Assembly (NCBI GenBank): GCA_938034415.1
Contig: CALHLE010000008.1
Coordinates: 1 to 64,000 of the forward strand
Reading direction: 5' to 3'
DNA: 64,000 nucleotides
From: an uncultured Anaerolineae bacterium
Lineage (GTDB): Bacteria > Chloroflexota > Anaerolineae > J036 > Brachytrichaceae
In this document: one piece after another, positions 16,337-25,595 of the stretch
Numbering within the stretch: position 1 is the stretch's first letter
Layout: the number at the start of each line of letters is the position of its first letter
Position numbers and translations under genes: made by a program
Notes under the pieces: model-generated
Database searches by the model: none
What the model was told of the DNA's origin: nothing
The model's input: only the letters and a program-made list of their open reading frames with translations

Positions 16337-17019
16337 GCTGAAATCCTATGCTTCTTCAGATTGGGCTTTTTGCGCTGCGCCGATGTCGGCGACGCGCTGT
16401 TCACCCATGCGTCTGAACGGTAATGGATTATAGAATCGAGTTCGGATTTACTCAGATCGCGCCACTGGCCGGGCGACAGGCCGGCGATCGTGATCGGTCC
16501 GATGGCGACGCGCACCAGCCGCAGCGTTGGCAGGCCGACGGCTGCGGTCATGTGGCGCACTTGGCGCTTCTTCCCTTCGCGCAGCACGATCTCGAGCCAG
16601 GCCGTCGGCCCGTGCGGGCTGACGGGCTTGCCGCGCGGCGGCAGATCGGGTTCGACGTCCAGCGCGCGCGCTTCGCAGGGCAGGGTGCGATAGCCCTTGA
16701 TCGTCACACCCTGCCTCAGTTGACGCAGTGCGGCTTCGGTGGGCGCCCCTTCGACCTGCACGTAGTAGGTCTTCGGCAGCTTGTAACGCGGGTCGGTGAG
16801 GCGATGGATGAGCGCGCCGTCGTCGCTCAAGATGAGCAACCCCTCGCTGTCGTAATCCAGCCGGCCGGCCGCATAGACCCCTTTAGGCAAACCGAACTCG
16901 CTCAGCGTGCGCTTGGGCGGCAGGTCGCTCGCCGCGCGGTCGGCGCGCCCAGGTTGCGCCTCGTGGGTGAATGACGACAGGACGCCAAAGGGCTTGAAGA
17001 AAGCGATGGCGCGAGACAT
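16333..17019 (-). CDS. RsuA/RluE-type rRNA pseudouridine synthase
   Basis: The enzyme isomerises a specific uridine in ribosomal RNA. The catalytic Asp lies in AAGRLDYDSEGLLILSDDG, and the family's KTYYVQVEG and REGKKRQVRHMTAAVGLPTLRLVRVAIG motifs follow. The N-terminus begins at once with the catalytic domain (FFKPFGVLSSFT), without an S4 domain, which favours the RluE-like subgroup acting on 23S rRNA. A basic tail of about 25 residues extends the C-terminus. It is the first gene of a pair with citrate synthase, divergent from the small gene at 17043. Confidence 0.88.
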   Translation of the reverse strand: MSRAIAFFKPFGVLSSFTHEAQPGRADRAASDLPPKRTLSEFGLPKGVYAAGRLDYDSEGLLILSDDGALIHRLTDPRYKLPKTYYVQVEGAPTEAALRQLRQGVTIKGYRTLPCEARALDVEPDLPPRGKPVSPHGPTAWLEIVLREGKKRQVRHMTAAVGLPTLRLVRVAIGPITIAGLSPGQWRDLSKSELDSIIHYRSDAWVNSASPTSAQRKKPNLKKHRISA

Positions 17020-17027
17020 GCGTTTGG

Positions 17028-17033
17028 TATCAT
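17028..17033 (+). promoter_or_regulatory. -10 candidate of the small gene at 17043
   Basis: TATCAT lies 9 nt before the ATG at 17043. Confidence 0.35.
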
Positions 17034-17042
17034 CTCCAAAGT

Positions 17043-17273
17043 ATGTCGGAAGTCAAGACTGCTCCTTCATCCGAAGGTGCGCACGCGCCAAAAATCATCG
17101 CCAAGTTCTTCGTTGACGGACAGGAAGTCGGCATGCTGGTTTTGAGTCCGAAGCAATTCAGCACCGGCAGCACGGGTTTCTTCGCCAACGGCAAGGTGTC
17201 GCTCGGCGATGACGCCGAGAAGGGCTACCAAGCGCAGGTGCAACTGGTGCGCATCGGCAGCAAGCTGAAGTAG
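17043..17273 (+). CDS. Small hypothetical protein
   Basis: The 76-residue product is soluble, with a Ser/Ala-rich first 16 residues and then a compact beta-rich pattern ([19 protein letters not shown] ... [16 protein letters not shown]). No family was recognised. It is divergent from the pseudouridine synthase gene and 23 nt upstream of the UDP-xylose synthase gene, with which it may be cotranscribed. Coding potential is supported by the in-frame -10/start spacing and sensible composition. Confidence 0.55.
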   Translation: MSEVKTAPSSEGAHAPKIIAKFFVDGQEVGMLVLSPKQFSTGSTGFFANGKVSLGDDAEKGYQAQVQLVRIGSKLK

Positions 17274-17296
17274 CGATCGCGAGGAGCAGGCCAAGC

Positions 17297-18256
17297 ATGA
17301 GAATACTCGTCACCGGCGGAGCCGGATTCATCGGCTCGCATGTGTGCGACCGGCTGATTGCCGATGGCCATCACGTCATTGCGATGGACAATTTCATCAC
17401 CGGCTCGCGCAACAACATCGCGCATCTGATCGGCCATCCGCAATTTGAGTTCATCGAGTGCGACATTATCGAGTCGTGCTGGGTGCAGGGGGCGCTGGAT
17501 GCCGTGCTGAACCTCGCCTCGCCGGCCAGCCCAGTCGGTTACCTCGATAATCCCATCGAAACGATGCTGGCGGGTTCGCACGGCACGCACAACGCGCTGG
17601 AGTTGGCGCGGCGCAAGGGCGCGCGCTTCCTACAGGCCAGCACCAGCGAAGTCTACGGCGACCCGCTGGAGCATCCCCAACGCGAGACTTATTGGGGCAA
17701 CGTCAACCCAATCGGCGTGCGCTCGGTATACGATGAAGCCAAGCGTTTCGCCGAGGCGTTGACCATGGCCTATCATCGCAAATTCGGCGTGGCGACGCGC
17801 ATCGTGCGCATCTTCAACACCTATGGGCCGCGCATGGACATCGGCGATGGCCGGGTGGTGCCCAACTTCGTCGCTCAGGCCGTGCGCAACCAGCCGTTGA
17901 CCGTCTATGGCGATGGCAGCGCGACGCGCGCGTTTTGCTACGTCAGCGATTTGGTGGATGGCATGTTGCGCTTACTGTGGAGCGATGAGGTTGAGCCGGT
18001 GAACATCGGCAGCCCTCACGAGATGACCATCCTCGAATTCGCCCAGGCCGTGAAGGCGGCCGCCGGCCCGGAATGCACCAGCGAGATCGTGTTCTGCCAG
18101 CCGCGACAAGAGCGCATCGCCGACGATCCCCAACGCCGCCGACCGGATATCACCCGCGCCCGCGCCATCCTGGGATGGGAGCCCAAAGTCTCGTTGGAAG
18201 AAGGGCTGCGCAGGACGATAGACTACTTCCGCGCGTTGGCGCAACAGCCGACGTGA
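17297..18256 (+). CDS. uxs: UDP-glucuronate decarboxylase (UDP-xylose synthase)
   Basis: This short-chain dehydrogenase/reductase makes UDP-xylose from UDP-glucuronate. The NAD-binding GGAGFIGSH is at the N-terminus (residues 7-15). The subgroup-specific [37 protein letters not shown] and [14 protein letters not shown] (YxxxK active site) are all present, as is [10 protein letters not shown]. These fit UXS better than generic epimerases. At 319 residues it is the soluble bacterial form. UDP-xylose would feed surface glycan or glycoprotein assembly. GGAG precedes the ATG. Confidence 0.88.
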   Translation: MRILVTGGAGFIGSHVCDRLIADGHHVIAMDNFITGSRNNIAHLIGHPQFEFIECDIIESCWVQGALDAVLNLASPASPVGYLDNPIETMLAGSHGTHNALELARRKGARFLQASTSEVYGDPLEHPQRETYWGNVNPIGVRSVYDEAKRFAEALTMAYHRKFGVATRIVRIFNTYGPRMDIGDGRVVPNFVAQAVRNQPLTVYGDGSATRAFCYVSDLVDGMLRLLWSDEVEPVNIGSPHEMTILEFAQAVKAAAGPECTSEIVFCQPRQERIADDPQRRRPDITRARAILGWEPKVSLEEGLRRTIDYFRALAQQPT

Positions 18257-18283
18257 CGGCTGTTGCCGGCGGCCGACGAGTCC

Positions 18284-18315
18284 GTCGGCGACATCGCCTT
18301 CGGCGAGTCGCCGAC
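18284..18315. terminator. Hairpin between convergent genes
   Basis: GTCGGCGAC and GTCGCCGAC form a perfect 9-bp stem with a 14-nt loop between the convergent UDP-xylose synthase and acyltransferase genes. There is no T tract on either side, so a bidirectional termination role is only likely. Confidence 0.4.
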
Positions 18316-18319
18316 CGAG

Positions 18320-19162
18320 TCACTTGCCCTGGCCTATCCCTACCTCGCGGATCTGCTCCTTGCCGCGCACGGCGTCCCAGATGCGGTTGATGCTCCACGC
18401 GCCCTGAATCAGCCGGGTGAATGACGCCAGGCGATAGGCCACCACGTCGTCGCGCAGCCGGTCTAGTTCTTCGGTCAACGCCTGCTCCATGCGCGCGGTG
18501 ATCTGCCGGGGATTAAGCGCCTCCGCGCCGTCTTCCTTGCGCACGACGAAGGGCTGCCCGACGCTGATAAAAGCGTCGGGCTTTTGCTCGCCGATGAACT
18601 CGTAGCGCAGGGCGATGGGATACAGCGCGCACGCGCCAACCTGCTGCGCCGTCTTGCTCGCGATGCGGCCGACACCCTGGTAGAACCTCAGCGGTCGCGC
18701 GTCGTTGGCGCGGATTTCGCCCTGTGGAAAGATCAGCAGGGCACGGGGCGCTGCGCCGCGACGCGTCGCGGCGGTCAGGAGGCTGACGGCGTAGTTCAGG
18801 CTCTCCACTGCGCTTCGCGGGTCGCGCCGGTTGACCGAGAACGCGCCGCACCAACGGAAGAAACTGTAACGCGAAAGCTGGATGTCCTCGACTATCACGT
18901 AGCCGTCCGTGCGCCAACATTCCTCGTTCAAAGCCATCACCAGGTGCGCGTCCCACCAAGCGCTGTGGTTGCCAAACATGATCAGCGGGGGAGAATCCGA
19001 TCCTGGCGGCGGCGCGGCCTGCCTCAGGTAGATGCGGTGAAATGCTGACTTCAGCGGCGCCTTAATCAAGAAGGCGTAGATCAGCCGGTTGAGCAAGGGG
19101 TTCTTGCGAGCTGTGAGCACGTCCAAAGCTATGGTACACGATTTGGATGAGCGCCGGTTCAT
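18320..19162 (-). CDS. PlsC-like 1-acyl-glycerol-phosphate/lysophospholipid acyltransferase
   Basis: The acyltransferase signature is clear: NHSAWWDA (the HX4D catalytic box), a VNRRDPRSA segment, and LLIFPQGEIR, equivalent to the FPEGTR substrate box. Such enzymes esterify lysophosphatidate or related lysolipids; the acceptor here is uncertain because the surrounding sequence is divergent. The start is uncertain: I use the ATG at 19162, but a GTG at 19120 sits 10 nt behind TACCAT in the leaderless pattern, and the track extends to 19273 into the divergent promoter region. Confidence 0.75.
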   Translation of the reverse strand: MNRRSSKSCTIALDVLTARKNPLLNRLIYAFLIKAPLKSAFHRIYLRQAAPPPGSDSPPLIMFGNHSAWWDAHLVMALNEECWRTDGYVIVEDIQLSRYSFFRWCGAFSVNRRDPRSAVESLNYAVSLLTAATRRGAAPRALLIFPQGEIRANDARPLRFYQGVGRIASKTAQQVGACALYPIALRYEFIGEQKPDAFISVGQPFVVRKEDGAEALNPRQITARMEQALTEELDRLRDDVVAYRLASFTRLIQGAWSINRIWDAVRGKEQIREVGIGQGK

Positions 19163-19218
19163 GTGCGGGCAGCAGCCGCGCGGCGCAGACTGTGTCGGCG
19201 CGCTCAGCGGCGCTGCGC

Positions 19219-19224
19219 TAGAAT
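19219..19224 (+). promoter_or_regulatory. -10 candidate for the amino-acid ABC transporter genes
   Basis: TAGAAT lies about 115 nt before the binding-protein gene. A 6-codon ORF starting at ATG 19230 lies at the expected transcript 5' end (MTQQIA then stop); whether it acts as a leader peptide is unknown. Confidence 0.35.
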
Positions 19225-19339
19225 CCGCAATGACACAGCAAATTGCGTAATGCAGCGTCGCGCGAAGACCCATGGTGGCGAGTAGCTGCTTTCACGCAAG
19301 TTGCAAACATCCCGTGCCAAGAAGAGAGGAGTTTCCAAC

Positions 19340-20224
19340 ATGAACAGACAGCGCATCATCGGATTGTTTGTCACAGCAACGATCGCCCTGTCCGCCTGCG
19401 CGGCCCCGCCGGCTGCACCTGCAGCGCCTGCGGCGCAGCAACCGACCACGACCTCCGGCTTGCCCGATCTGGGCGGCCGCGAGATCACCATCGCCATCGA
19501 AAACGCCTACATCCCGTTCAACTACATCCGGTTGGACAACGGCCAGGCCGAGGGCTGGGACTACGACGCCATCGCGGAGATTTGCAAGCGGCTGAATTGC
19601 AAGCCCGTGTTCCGGGAGATCGCCTGGGACGGCATGATCGCCGCCGTCGCCGCCGGCCAGTTCGATATGGCGGCTGACGGCATCACTATCACCGAAGAGC
19701 GCAAGCAAAGCGTGGATTTCTCCGACGGCTACATCAAGGTGGATCAGCGCCTGGTCGTCCGCGTGGATGAGGACCGCTTCAAGAGTGTCGAAGAGTTCAA
19801 GAACGGCAACTTCAAGCTGGCGACGCAGAAAGGCACAACCAACTATGCCGAGGGCGTCAAACTGGTCGGCGAAGCGCGTGTGATCGCGTTCGACGACTTC
19901 GGCTCGGCGGTGCAGGCGGTGATCTCTCAGGATGCTGACGCGGTTATCATCGACGACGTGGCCGGCCAAGGCTACGTGGGGGTGAATGCCGACAAACTCA
20001 AGCTGCTCGACGGCATCGTCAGCGAGGGCCAAGAGCTGGGCTTCATCTTCCCCAAGGGCAGCGACCTGGTCGGGCCGATCAACGCTGCGCTGAAGTCCAT
20101 GCGCGAAGACGGCACCTTGCAGCGCCTGCAGGACAAGTGGTTCCCGAAGGGCCGCCAGGTGATCGAATACGATCAGATTGGCCCAGGCGCCTATGGCGAC
20201 CCAACGCCGACGCCGCAGCCGTGA
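19340..20224 (+). CDS. Polar amino-acid ABC transporter, substrate-binding lipoprotein
   Basis: A lipobox (LSAC, Cys near residue 20) marks this as a lipoprotein tethered outside the membrane. After an Ala/Pro/Thr-rich linker, the solute-binding family 3 fold begins at [17 protein letters not shown] and continues through [40 protein letters not shown] and [17 protein letters not shown]. The ligand is probably a polar amino acid. The start at 19340 follows AGAGGAG; the track's earlier start adds 13 residues. The permease and ATPase genes follow, with a hairpin in between. Confidence 0.92.
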   Translation: MNRQRIIGLFVTATIALSACAAPPAAPAAPAAQQPTTTSGLPDLGGREITIAIENAYIPFNYIRLDNGQAEGWDYDAIAEICKRLNCKPVFREIAWDGMIAAVAAGQFDMAADGITITEERKQSVDFSDGYIKVDQRLVVRVDEDRFKSVEEFKNGNFKLATQKGTTNYAEGVKLVGEARVIAFDDFGSAVQAVISQDADAVIIDDVAGQGYVGVNADKLKLLDGIVSEGQELGFIFPKGSDLVGPINAALKSMREDGTLQRLQDKWFPKGRQVIEYDQIGPGAYGDPTPTPQP

Positions 20225-20267
20225 TGACCGAAGGGCACTTGCGCGATCGCTCGCATTGAGTACAACA

Positions 20268-20308
20268 AGCGCGCAGCCGAGCAAGAAGCCGGTTGCGCGC
20301 TGTTTTTC
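20268..20308 (+). terminator. Terminator/attenuator between binding protein and permease
   Basis: AGCGCGCAGCC (20268-20278) pairs with GGTTGCGCGCT (20291-20301) through an 11-bp stem with one G-T pair, followed by TGTTTTTC. It lies just 5-10 nt before the permease start, so it probably limits permease and ATPase expression relative to the binding protein. Confidence 0.75.
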
Positions 20309-20311
20309 ATC

Positions 20312-21208
20312 ATGTCGCTGACTACCGGGCCGCAGCAGCCTGCGGCCATCCCGCTCGACCCGACAACGGATCACTCGGCGCAGGGCCGGTTCGTTGACCG
20401 CATGGCGAACTGGCCATGGTGGCTGCTGATCATCGTGTTCTTCGGCGTGCTGATCGCGTGGAATGCGATGACCAGCGAGCTTTACGCCGCAATCTTCAGC
20501 CGGCTGCTGCTGGGCATCGGCGTCACCATCTTCACCACGTTGGTCGCCTACAGCCTGGCCATCGTCATTGGCCTGACCGCCGGCCTAGGCCGCGTGTCGC
20601 AAAATCCGCTTGTCTTCAACGTCGCCACGCTGTACGTGCAGGTCATCCGTGGCGTGCCGATCCTGGTGCAGTTGCTGGTGATCGCGTTCGTCATCGTGCC
20701 CATTGTCATTGACGGCGTCAACCTGCTGGGCAACGCCCTAACGCCGATATTGGGCGCTGATAACTTTCTTTTGCGCACCAAGCCGCAGGATGTGCCATTC
20801 TTGACCCGCAGCATCATCGCGCTGGCCATCGCCTATGGCGGCTTTCAGGCGGAGACCTTTCGCGCCGGCATCCAGTCTATCAGCAAAGGGCAGATGGAGG
20901 CGGCGCGCTCGCTGGGCATGAGCTACTTGCAGGCCATGCGCTACGTCATCCTGCCGCAGGCCGTCCGGCGCGTGCTGCCGCCCTTGGGCAACGACTTCAT
21001 CGCCATGCTGAAGGATTCGTCGCTGGTGTCGGTGCTCGGCGTGCGTGACATCACGCAAGAGGCGCGCCTGTATGCCGCAGCCTCGTTTCGCTTTCTGGAG
21101 ACCTACACGTCGCTGGCCTTCTTGTATCTGGCCATGACCATCGTGCTGTCGCTAGGCGTCAAATGGCTGGAGAACCGCTTGAACAGCGAAGGCCGCGCTC
21201 AAGGCTGA
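20312..21208 (+). CDS. Polar amino-acid ABC transporter permease
   Basis: A membrane subunit of the His/Glu/Gln/Arg type with five to six helices. It has [18 protein letters not shown] near the middle and the ATPase-coupling EAA-like loop [35 protein letters not shown]. An additional loop of about 40 residues (INLL-like region, [20 protein letters not shown]) separates helices before the coupling loop. No Shine-Dalgarno precedes the ATG at 20312, which sits right behind a terminator hairpin; an internal ATG at 20405 (MANWPWW) is an alternative. Confidence 0.9.
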   Translation: MSLTTGPQQPAAIPLDPTTDHSAQGRFVDRMANWPWWLLIIVFFGVLIAWNAMTSELYAAIFSRLLLGIGVTIFTTLVAYSLAIVIGLTAGLGRVSQNPLVFNVATLYVQVIRGVPILVQLLVIAFVIVPIVIDGVNLLGNALTPILGADNFLLRTKPQDVPFLTRSIIALAIAYGGFQAETFRAGIQSISKGQMEAARSLGMSYLQAMRYVILPQAVRRVLPPLGNDFIAMLKDSSLVSVLGVRDITQEARLYAAASFRFLETYTSLAFLYLAMTIVLSLGVKWLENRLNSEGRAQG

Positions 21209-21222
21209 GGAGGATGAGCGCC

Positions 21223-21966
21223 ATGCAGCACGATGAACCGATGATCGTCATCAAGCACCTGGTCAAGCAGTTTGGCAACCTGCGCGCGGTGGACGACGTG
21301 AGTCTAACGGTGGGGCGGGGCAAAGTGACCGTGATCATCGGCCCCAGCGGCAGCGGCAAGAGCACCGTGCTGCGCTGCATCAACCACCTCGAGACCCCCA
21401 CCAGCGGCGAGATCTGGGTGGATGGCATTCACCTCACCCATGACGCGAAGAACATCAACGCCGTGCGGGCCGAGGTGGGCATGGTGTTCCAGCAGTTCAA
21501 CCTCTTCCCGCATCTGACGGTGCTGGAGAACGTGACACTGGCGCAGCGCGTGGTGCGAAAGCGCAGCGAAGCCGAGGCGCGCGACATCGCCATGCAACAG
21601 CTCACCCGCGTCGGCATCCCGGAGAAAGCGAATGCCTATCCCAGCCAACTCAGCGGCGGCCAACAGCAGCGCGTGGCCATCGCGCGTGCCCTGGCCATGA
21701 ATCCGAAGATCATGCTGTTCGACGAGCCGACCAGCGCGCTCGACCCGGAGATGATCAAAGAAGTGCTGGATGTGATGCTGGAGCTGGCGCGCAGCGGCAT
21801 GACCATGGTGGTGGTTACCCACGAGATGGGCTTTGCGCGCAACGCTGCCGACGAGATCGTATTTATGGATCGCGGCCGGATTGTTGAGCAGAACACGCCT
21901 GACGCGTTTTTCACCAACCCGCGTGAGGAGCGCACGCGGGCGTTCCTCAGTCAGATTCTGCGCTGA
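21223..21966 (+). CDS. Polar amino-acid ABC transporter ATP-binding protein
   Basis: The ATPase powers the transporter above. Walker [11 protein letters not shown]-loop ([13 protein letters not shown]), signature [15 protein letters not shown], Walker [15 protein letters not shown] and the switch His in [11 protein letters not shown] are all intact. At 247 residues it is a single-domain GlnQ-type subunit. I use the ATG at 21223 because GAGGAGG, overlapping the permease stop, lies 9 nt upstream; the track's start at 21163 lies within the permease gene. The stop codon abuts the stop of the convergent HerA-like gene with no intervening base. Confidence 0.94.
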   Translation: MQHDEPMIVIKHLVKQFGNLRAVDDVSLTVGRGKVTVIIGPSGSGKSTVLRCINHLETPTSGEIWVDGIHLTHDAKNINAVRAEVGMVFQQFNLFPHLTVLENVTLAQRVVRKRSEAEARDIAMQQLTRVGIPEKANAYPSQLSGGQQQRVAIARALAMNPKIMLFDEPTSALDPEMIKEVLDVMLELARSGMTMVVVTHEMGFARNAADEIVFMDRGRIVEQNTPDAFFTNPREERTRAFLSQILR

Positions 21967-23673
21967 TTACACCAAGCCTTCGTCCAGTGGCCGACGGCCG
22001 AGCTTTTGACGGTTGGCTTCGGCGCGCGCCTCCGGCGTCATCTCGGCCGACGGGTCGGCGAACTGCCGGTAAATCGCCTCGCCGTATTCGGTCGTGCGCA
22101 CCACAACCGGCATGGGCACGGCGTGACCCATGATCAACGCCTGTTGCTTGCTCTCCAGCGATAACAGCACGTTGCGCAGATGCGGCGCGCCGCCGATGCC
22201 GGTGAAGACCGCCCTGATATCTTCCTCGTCGCTTAGTGCACAGGTGATGCGGGTGCCGATCTGGCTCATCACCTCGGCGTCAATTTGGCTGGGGCGTTGA
22301 TCCACAATGAGCAAGGTCACGTTGTATTTGCGCAGCTCGCGCGCAATCGTGCCGAAGATGGTCAAGTCGGCCACGTCCGGCTCCAGGAACTTGTGCGCCT
22401 CTTCGATCGCGATGACGAGTTTCTTGGGCTCCTCTCCGCCCCCGCCCTCTGCGGCTTCCTTCATCTCGACGTAGCGGCGGTGGATGCGCCGGGTGAGGAA
22501 GTTGGCGACGAAGACGTAGGCTGGCAGGTCGTTGCCATAGCGCCCGAATTCCACCACCACGCTCTCGCCACTTATGAGATGGTTCAGCACCCGCTCGGCG
22601 AAATCCTCGGTCACTTTTCGGCGCAAGAAGTCGAACTTCAGCAGCCGGCTAAGCCTGCGCTGTAGGGCGTAGTAGGTGTACTCGGCGATCTTGTTGCTGT
22701 CGAACAATTCCTGCACTTCCTCGGAGACGTCGCTGCTGAGCAGTTGGTGCACCCAGTTGTTGGGAAAGCGGCGCTTGAGCACGTGCAAGGCATTCACCTG
22801 CACATCGTTCAGGTTGAGCACGCCGCGCAGCGTCTCGATGTCTTCTGGCTCGATCTGGTCATAGCCAATGTGCAAGGCGAAATCCGGCCGCGAGCCGCGC
22901 GATTTGGACGACTCCTCGTCCAGCGTCGCGATGACCACCTTGTGGCAGATGGCGTTGAGCTGTTTCAGTCCCTTTAACTTGCGCCCCCCGTCACCTTTGA
23001 GCGTGTACCCGTAGTCGTTGTGCATGTCGAAGATCAACACGCTGGCCAGGTCGCGCCGGATGATGCTGGCAAGCAGCGGCAGGGTGAGGAAGGTCTTGCC
23101 CGTGCCGCTGCGACCAAACACGGCGCTGCTGCGCTCGATCAAGCGTTCCAAATCCAACCTGATCTCGATGCTCTCGTCTTCGACCGAGGCGCCGATGCGA
23201 TATGCGGTGCGCTCGTCAGCGGCGAAGATCTCTCGCACTTCGTCGGGTGTGGAGCGGTAGGCGACAGCGAAATGCGACGGCACGCTCTTCACTGGCTTCG
23301 CTTCGCCCTGGCCTTCCTTCACCAGCATCGGTTTGACGTGCAGCACGCTATAGGCCACTGTGCCGCGGTAGATCTCCAGGCGCGGATTGCCGGGGTCCGG
23401 CGGTGATTGCGCCAGCAGGTCGGCGTCGGTCACGTCGAGCTGAATATCGGTAACCAGGCCGAAGAACTTACGGTCGGTCTGACCCTTGATGGTGACGTAA
23501 GAGCCGGCGGCTACGCCCTCAACGATCAAGTCATCGTCCAGTTTGACGCGAAGGTTGTCGTTGAGCGAACCGCTGATGACGACGCCAAGGCGCGCGGGCG
23601 ATACATCGCGCTGTGGCCGCGCCAAATCGCTTGGCGCGAGGGGGTTGAGTTCTGAGAGTAGATCTGCTGTCAT
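21967..23673 (-). CDS. HerA-like DNA translocase ATPase (HAS-barrel + DUF87)
   Basis: HerA-family hexameric pumps process DNA ends, usually with the nuclease NurA. Residues 25-80 form the N-terminal beta-barrel (RLGVVISGSLNDNLRVKLDD ... GSYVTIKG) called HAS. The P-loop is GRSGTGKT (187-194), followed by SVLIFDMHNDYGY; Walker B is KLVIAIEEAHKFL, with downstream LLIVDQRPSQIDAEVMSQIGTRI, matching the HerA/VirB4-type fold. AGGAGG lies 7 nt before the ATG. The upstream gene, 34 nt away, encodes a second barrel-like protein. No NurA or Mre11/Rad50 gene is in the window. Confidence 0.85.
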   Translation of the reverse strand: MTADLLSELNPLAPSDLARPQRDVSPARLGVVISGSLNDNLRVKLDDDLIVEGVAAGSYVTIKGQTDRKFFGLVTDIQLDVTDADLLAQSPPDPGNPRLEIYRGTVAYSVLHVKPMLVKEGQGEAKPVKSVPSHFAVAYRSTPDEVREIFAADERTAYRIGASVEDESIEIRLDLERLIERSSAVFGRSGTGKTFLTLPLLASIIRRDLASVLIFDMHNDYGYTLKGDGGRKLKGLKQLNAICHKVVIATLDEESSKSRGSRPDFALHIGYDQIEPEDIETLRGVLNLNDVQVNALHVLKRRFPNNWVHQLLSSDVSEEVQELFDSNKIAEYTYYALQRRLSRLLKFDFLRRKVTEDFAERVLNHLISGESVVVEFGRYGNDLPAYVFVANFLTRRIHRRYVEMKEAAEGGGGEEPKKLVIAIEEAHKFLEPDVADLTIFGTIARELRKYNVTLLIVDQRPSQIDAEVMSQIGTRITCALSDEEDIRAVFTGIGGAPHLRNVLLSLESKQQALIMGHAVPMPVVVRTTEYGEAIYRQFADPSAEMTPEARAEANRQKLGRRPLDEGLV

Positions 23674-23707
23674 GGCATGTCCTCCTGAAGACGGCGCGAG
23701 GCCAAGG

Positions 23708-24313
23708 TTAGCCTAACCGGCTCAGTAAACTGTCGAGCCGCGCGCTGTCTTTAGCCAGCAGTCGGGCTAGTTCGCGGCCGCACCTGCGCAGAAAGGCTTG
23801 CGGATCGTTGTGCGTCTGAGATGCAAGTCGCAGGCTGGCGGCCAACAGCTCATCGCTCGGTATGTCACGCGCATCCAGCACCAGACGGAAAAAGTCAAGC
23901 TTCTGGGTGAATTCCTTCACCTCGTCTGCGCTGCAACTGAAGACCTCATTGAGCGTGACCGGCGGCTGTGGCGGGAGGGCCTGCCGAATTGCGTGGCCTG
24001 CCTCGTTGCCTTCGCGGTAACCAACGCATAACACGCTGACCTCGATCGGCAGGCGCCGGCTGCGCTGCCAGGCGATCTCCTCGGCCTTCACCAGGTCATC
24101 CTCGGCGATCGACAACATGCGCGTCATGCCGTCGTCCTCGATAAGGATGTCGTAGATCAGCCCGAACACCGTGGCTGCTTTGTGCTGAATGTGCGTCTTG
24201 ACAAATGCGCCGAAGATCGGCACGTCTTCCCTCGGCACGCGCGTGCCGAAGATGAAGGAGCGCGTGTTGGCGCGCAGGATTCTGCCGTTGATTTCCATAT
24301 CCGAGTCGAACAA
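23708..24313 (-). CDS. HAS-barrel-like partner of the HerA ATPase
   Basis: The 201-residue protein opens with a predicted beta-barrel (GRILRANTRSFIFGTRVP ... FGAFVKTHI ... ATVFGLIYDILIED) and ends in a helical half with PPQPPVTLNEVF, EFTQKLDFFRLVL and a C-terminal RRCGRELARLLAKDSARL run. This architecture resembles cyanobacterial proteins annotated as HAS-barrel, which I recall being encoded beside HerA-type ATPases. It shows no nuclease motif. It starts with TTG, placed 8 nt behind a perfect TATAAT, and is followed by the ATPase gene in the same operon, so the two products probably act together. Confidence 0.65.
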   Translation of the reverse strand: MFDSDMEINGRILRANTRSFIFGTRVPREDVPIFGAFVKTHIQHKAATVFGLIYDILIEDDGMTRMLSIAEDDLVKAEEIAWQRSRRLPIEVSVLCVGYREGNEAGHAIRQALPPQPPVTLNEVFSCSADEVKEFTQKLDFFRLVLDARDIPSDELLAASLRLASQTHNDPQAFLRRCGRELARLLAKDSARLDSLLSRLG

Positions 24314-24321
24314 TTGTTCTA

Positions 24322-24349
24322 ATTATAGCGCACGCCGACCGGGAATCAA
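24322..24349 (-). promoter_or_regulatory. Promoter of the HAS-barrel/HerA operon
   Basis: On the minus strand TTGATT, a 16-bp spacer and a consensus TATAAT are followed after 8 nt by the TTG start codon. It is the clearest leaderless promoter in the window. Confidence 0.75.
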
Positions 24350-24443
24350 GGGAGGCGCGAGATATGGGCAGGCGCTGCCTGCGTCCATCTGGCCGACTTG
24401 CCTGCGTTGCACCTGAAATGCGAACGGGACGAAAATACAGGGC

Positions 24444-25595
24444 ATGACAGAACACTTCGACGTCATCGTGATCGGCGCCGGCGTGATGGGCAGCGCTGCC
24501 GCTTATCACCTCGCTAAGGATGGCCAACGCACGCTGCTCATCGAGCGCTTCGAGATCGGCCACACCCTCGGCAGCTCACACGGCGAATCGCGCATCTTTC
24601 GCTTCGCCTACAACAACCCCGACTATGCGCGGTTGGCGATGCAGAGCTATCCGCACTGGCGCGCGCTCGAGGCCGATAGCGGCGAGCCATTGTTGGAAGT
24701 CATCGGCGGCCTCGACCTCGCGCACGAGCCGGCGCATCACCCCGACGTGGACGCTGTGGCCGACGCGCTGACTCAGGTTGGCGGGAGGTTCGAGCGGCTG
24801 GACGCCGCGCAAATCAGCGCGCGCTACCCGCAGTGGCGCTTGGGCGACGCGGCGATTGCCGTGTTCTCGCCCGACTCCGGCTTCTTGCGCGCGACGCGCT
24901 GCGTGCAGGCCATGGTCGCGCAAGCTGCCAAACACGGCGCGACGGTGCGCGAGCGCGAGGCGGTCAACGCGATCGCCCCCGGCCGGCCGGTCGAAGTCGT
25001 CACCGACGCCGGTCGATATCGCGCCGACAAATTGATCATCACCGGCGGCGCCTGGATTAACGAGCTGATCCGATACGTCGGCCTGCAGTTGCCGGTGCGC
25101 ATCGAGCAAGAGCAGGTGACGTACTTCACGCCGCTGCGCAACGCCGAGCACTTCCGGCGCGGCCGCTTCCCGATCTTCATCCACTGGCGCAGCCCGATCC
25201 CCGCCTACGGCTTCCCGATGATTGACAAACCGGGGGTCAAAATCGGCTTTCACCATGAGGGATACTTGGTGGATCCCAACGCGCCGCGCATGGCGCGCGA
25301 TGAAACCACCCGGCGGGTGCTCGATTACGCGCGCGCGCATCTGCCCGACGCTGCCGGCGCGCCGTTCGAGCCAACGGCCTGCCTCTATACGACTACGCCC
25401 GATGAGGATTTCGTGATTGACTTCGCGCCGGACTTCGATAACGTGGTGATCTGCTCGGCTTGCAGCGGCCACGGCTTCAAGTTCGGCGCCGGCATTGGCC
25501 GCGCGCTGGCCGACCTGGTGGAGCACGGCGCTACCGAGATGCACATCGGCCATGTGCGGTTGCGCCCATTCGCTACGGGATCCCCAGCTCAATGA
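24444..25595 (+). CDS. Sarcosine oxidase / N-methyltryptophan oxidase-like flavoenzyme
   Basis: This FAD-dependent amine oxidase of the MSOX/MTOX group demethylates secondary N-methyl amino acids, producing H2O2 and formaldehyde. The dinucleotide-binding motif VIGAGVMGSAAAYHLA is at residues 9-24, followed by the subgroup-specific SSHGESRIFRFAY. The Cys in ACLYTTTPDEDFVIDF matches the covalent FAD attachment site, and CSGHGFKFGAGIG follows. At 383 residues it is monomeric-type. The exact substrate is not determined. It overlaps the end of the broken dinB-like gene on the opposite strand by 23 nt. Confidence 0.88.
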   Translation: MTEHFDVIVIGAGVMGSAAAYHLAKDGQRTLLIERFEIGHTLGSSHGESRIFRFAYNNPDYARLAMQSYPHWRALEADSGEPLLEVIGGLDLAHEPAHHPDVDAVADALTQVGGRFERLDAAQISARYPQWRLGDAAIAVFSPDSGFLRATRCVQAMVAQAAKHGATVREREAVNAIAPGRPVEVVTDAGRYRADKLIITGGAWINELIRYVGLQLPVRIEQEQVTYFTPLRNAEHFRRGRFPIFIHWRSPIPAYGFPMIDKPGVKIGFHHEGYLVDPNAPRMARDETTRRVLDYARAHLPDAAGAPFEPTACLYTTTPDEDFVIDFAPDFDNVVICSACSGHGFKFGAGIGRALADLVEHGATEMHIGHVRLRPFATGSPAQ

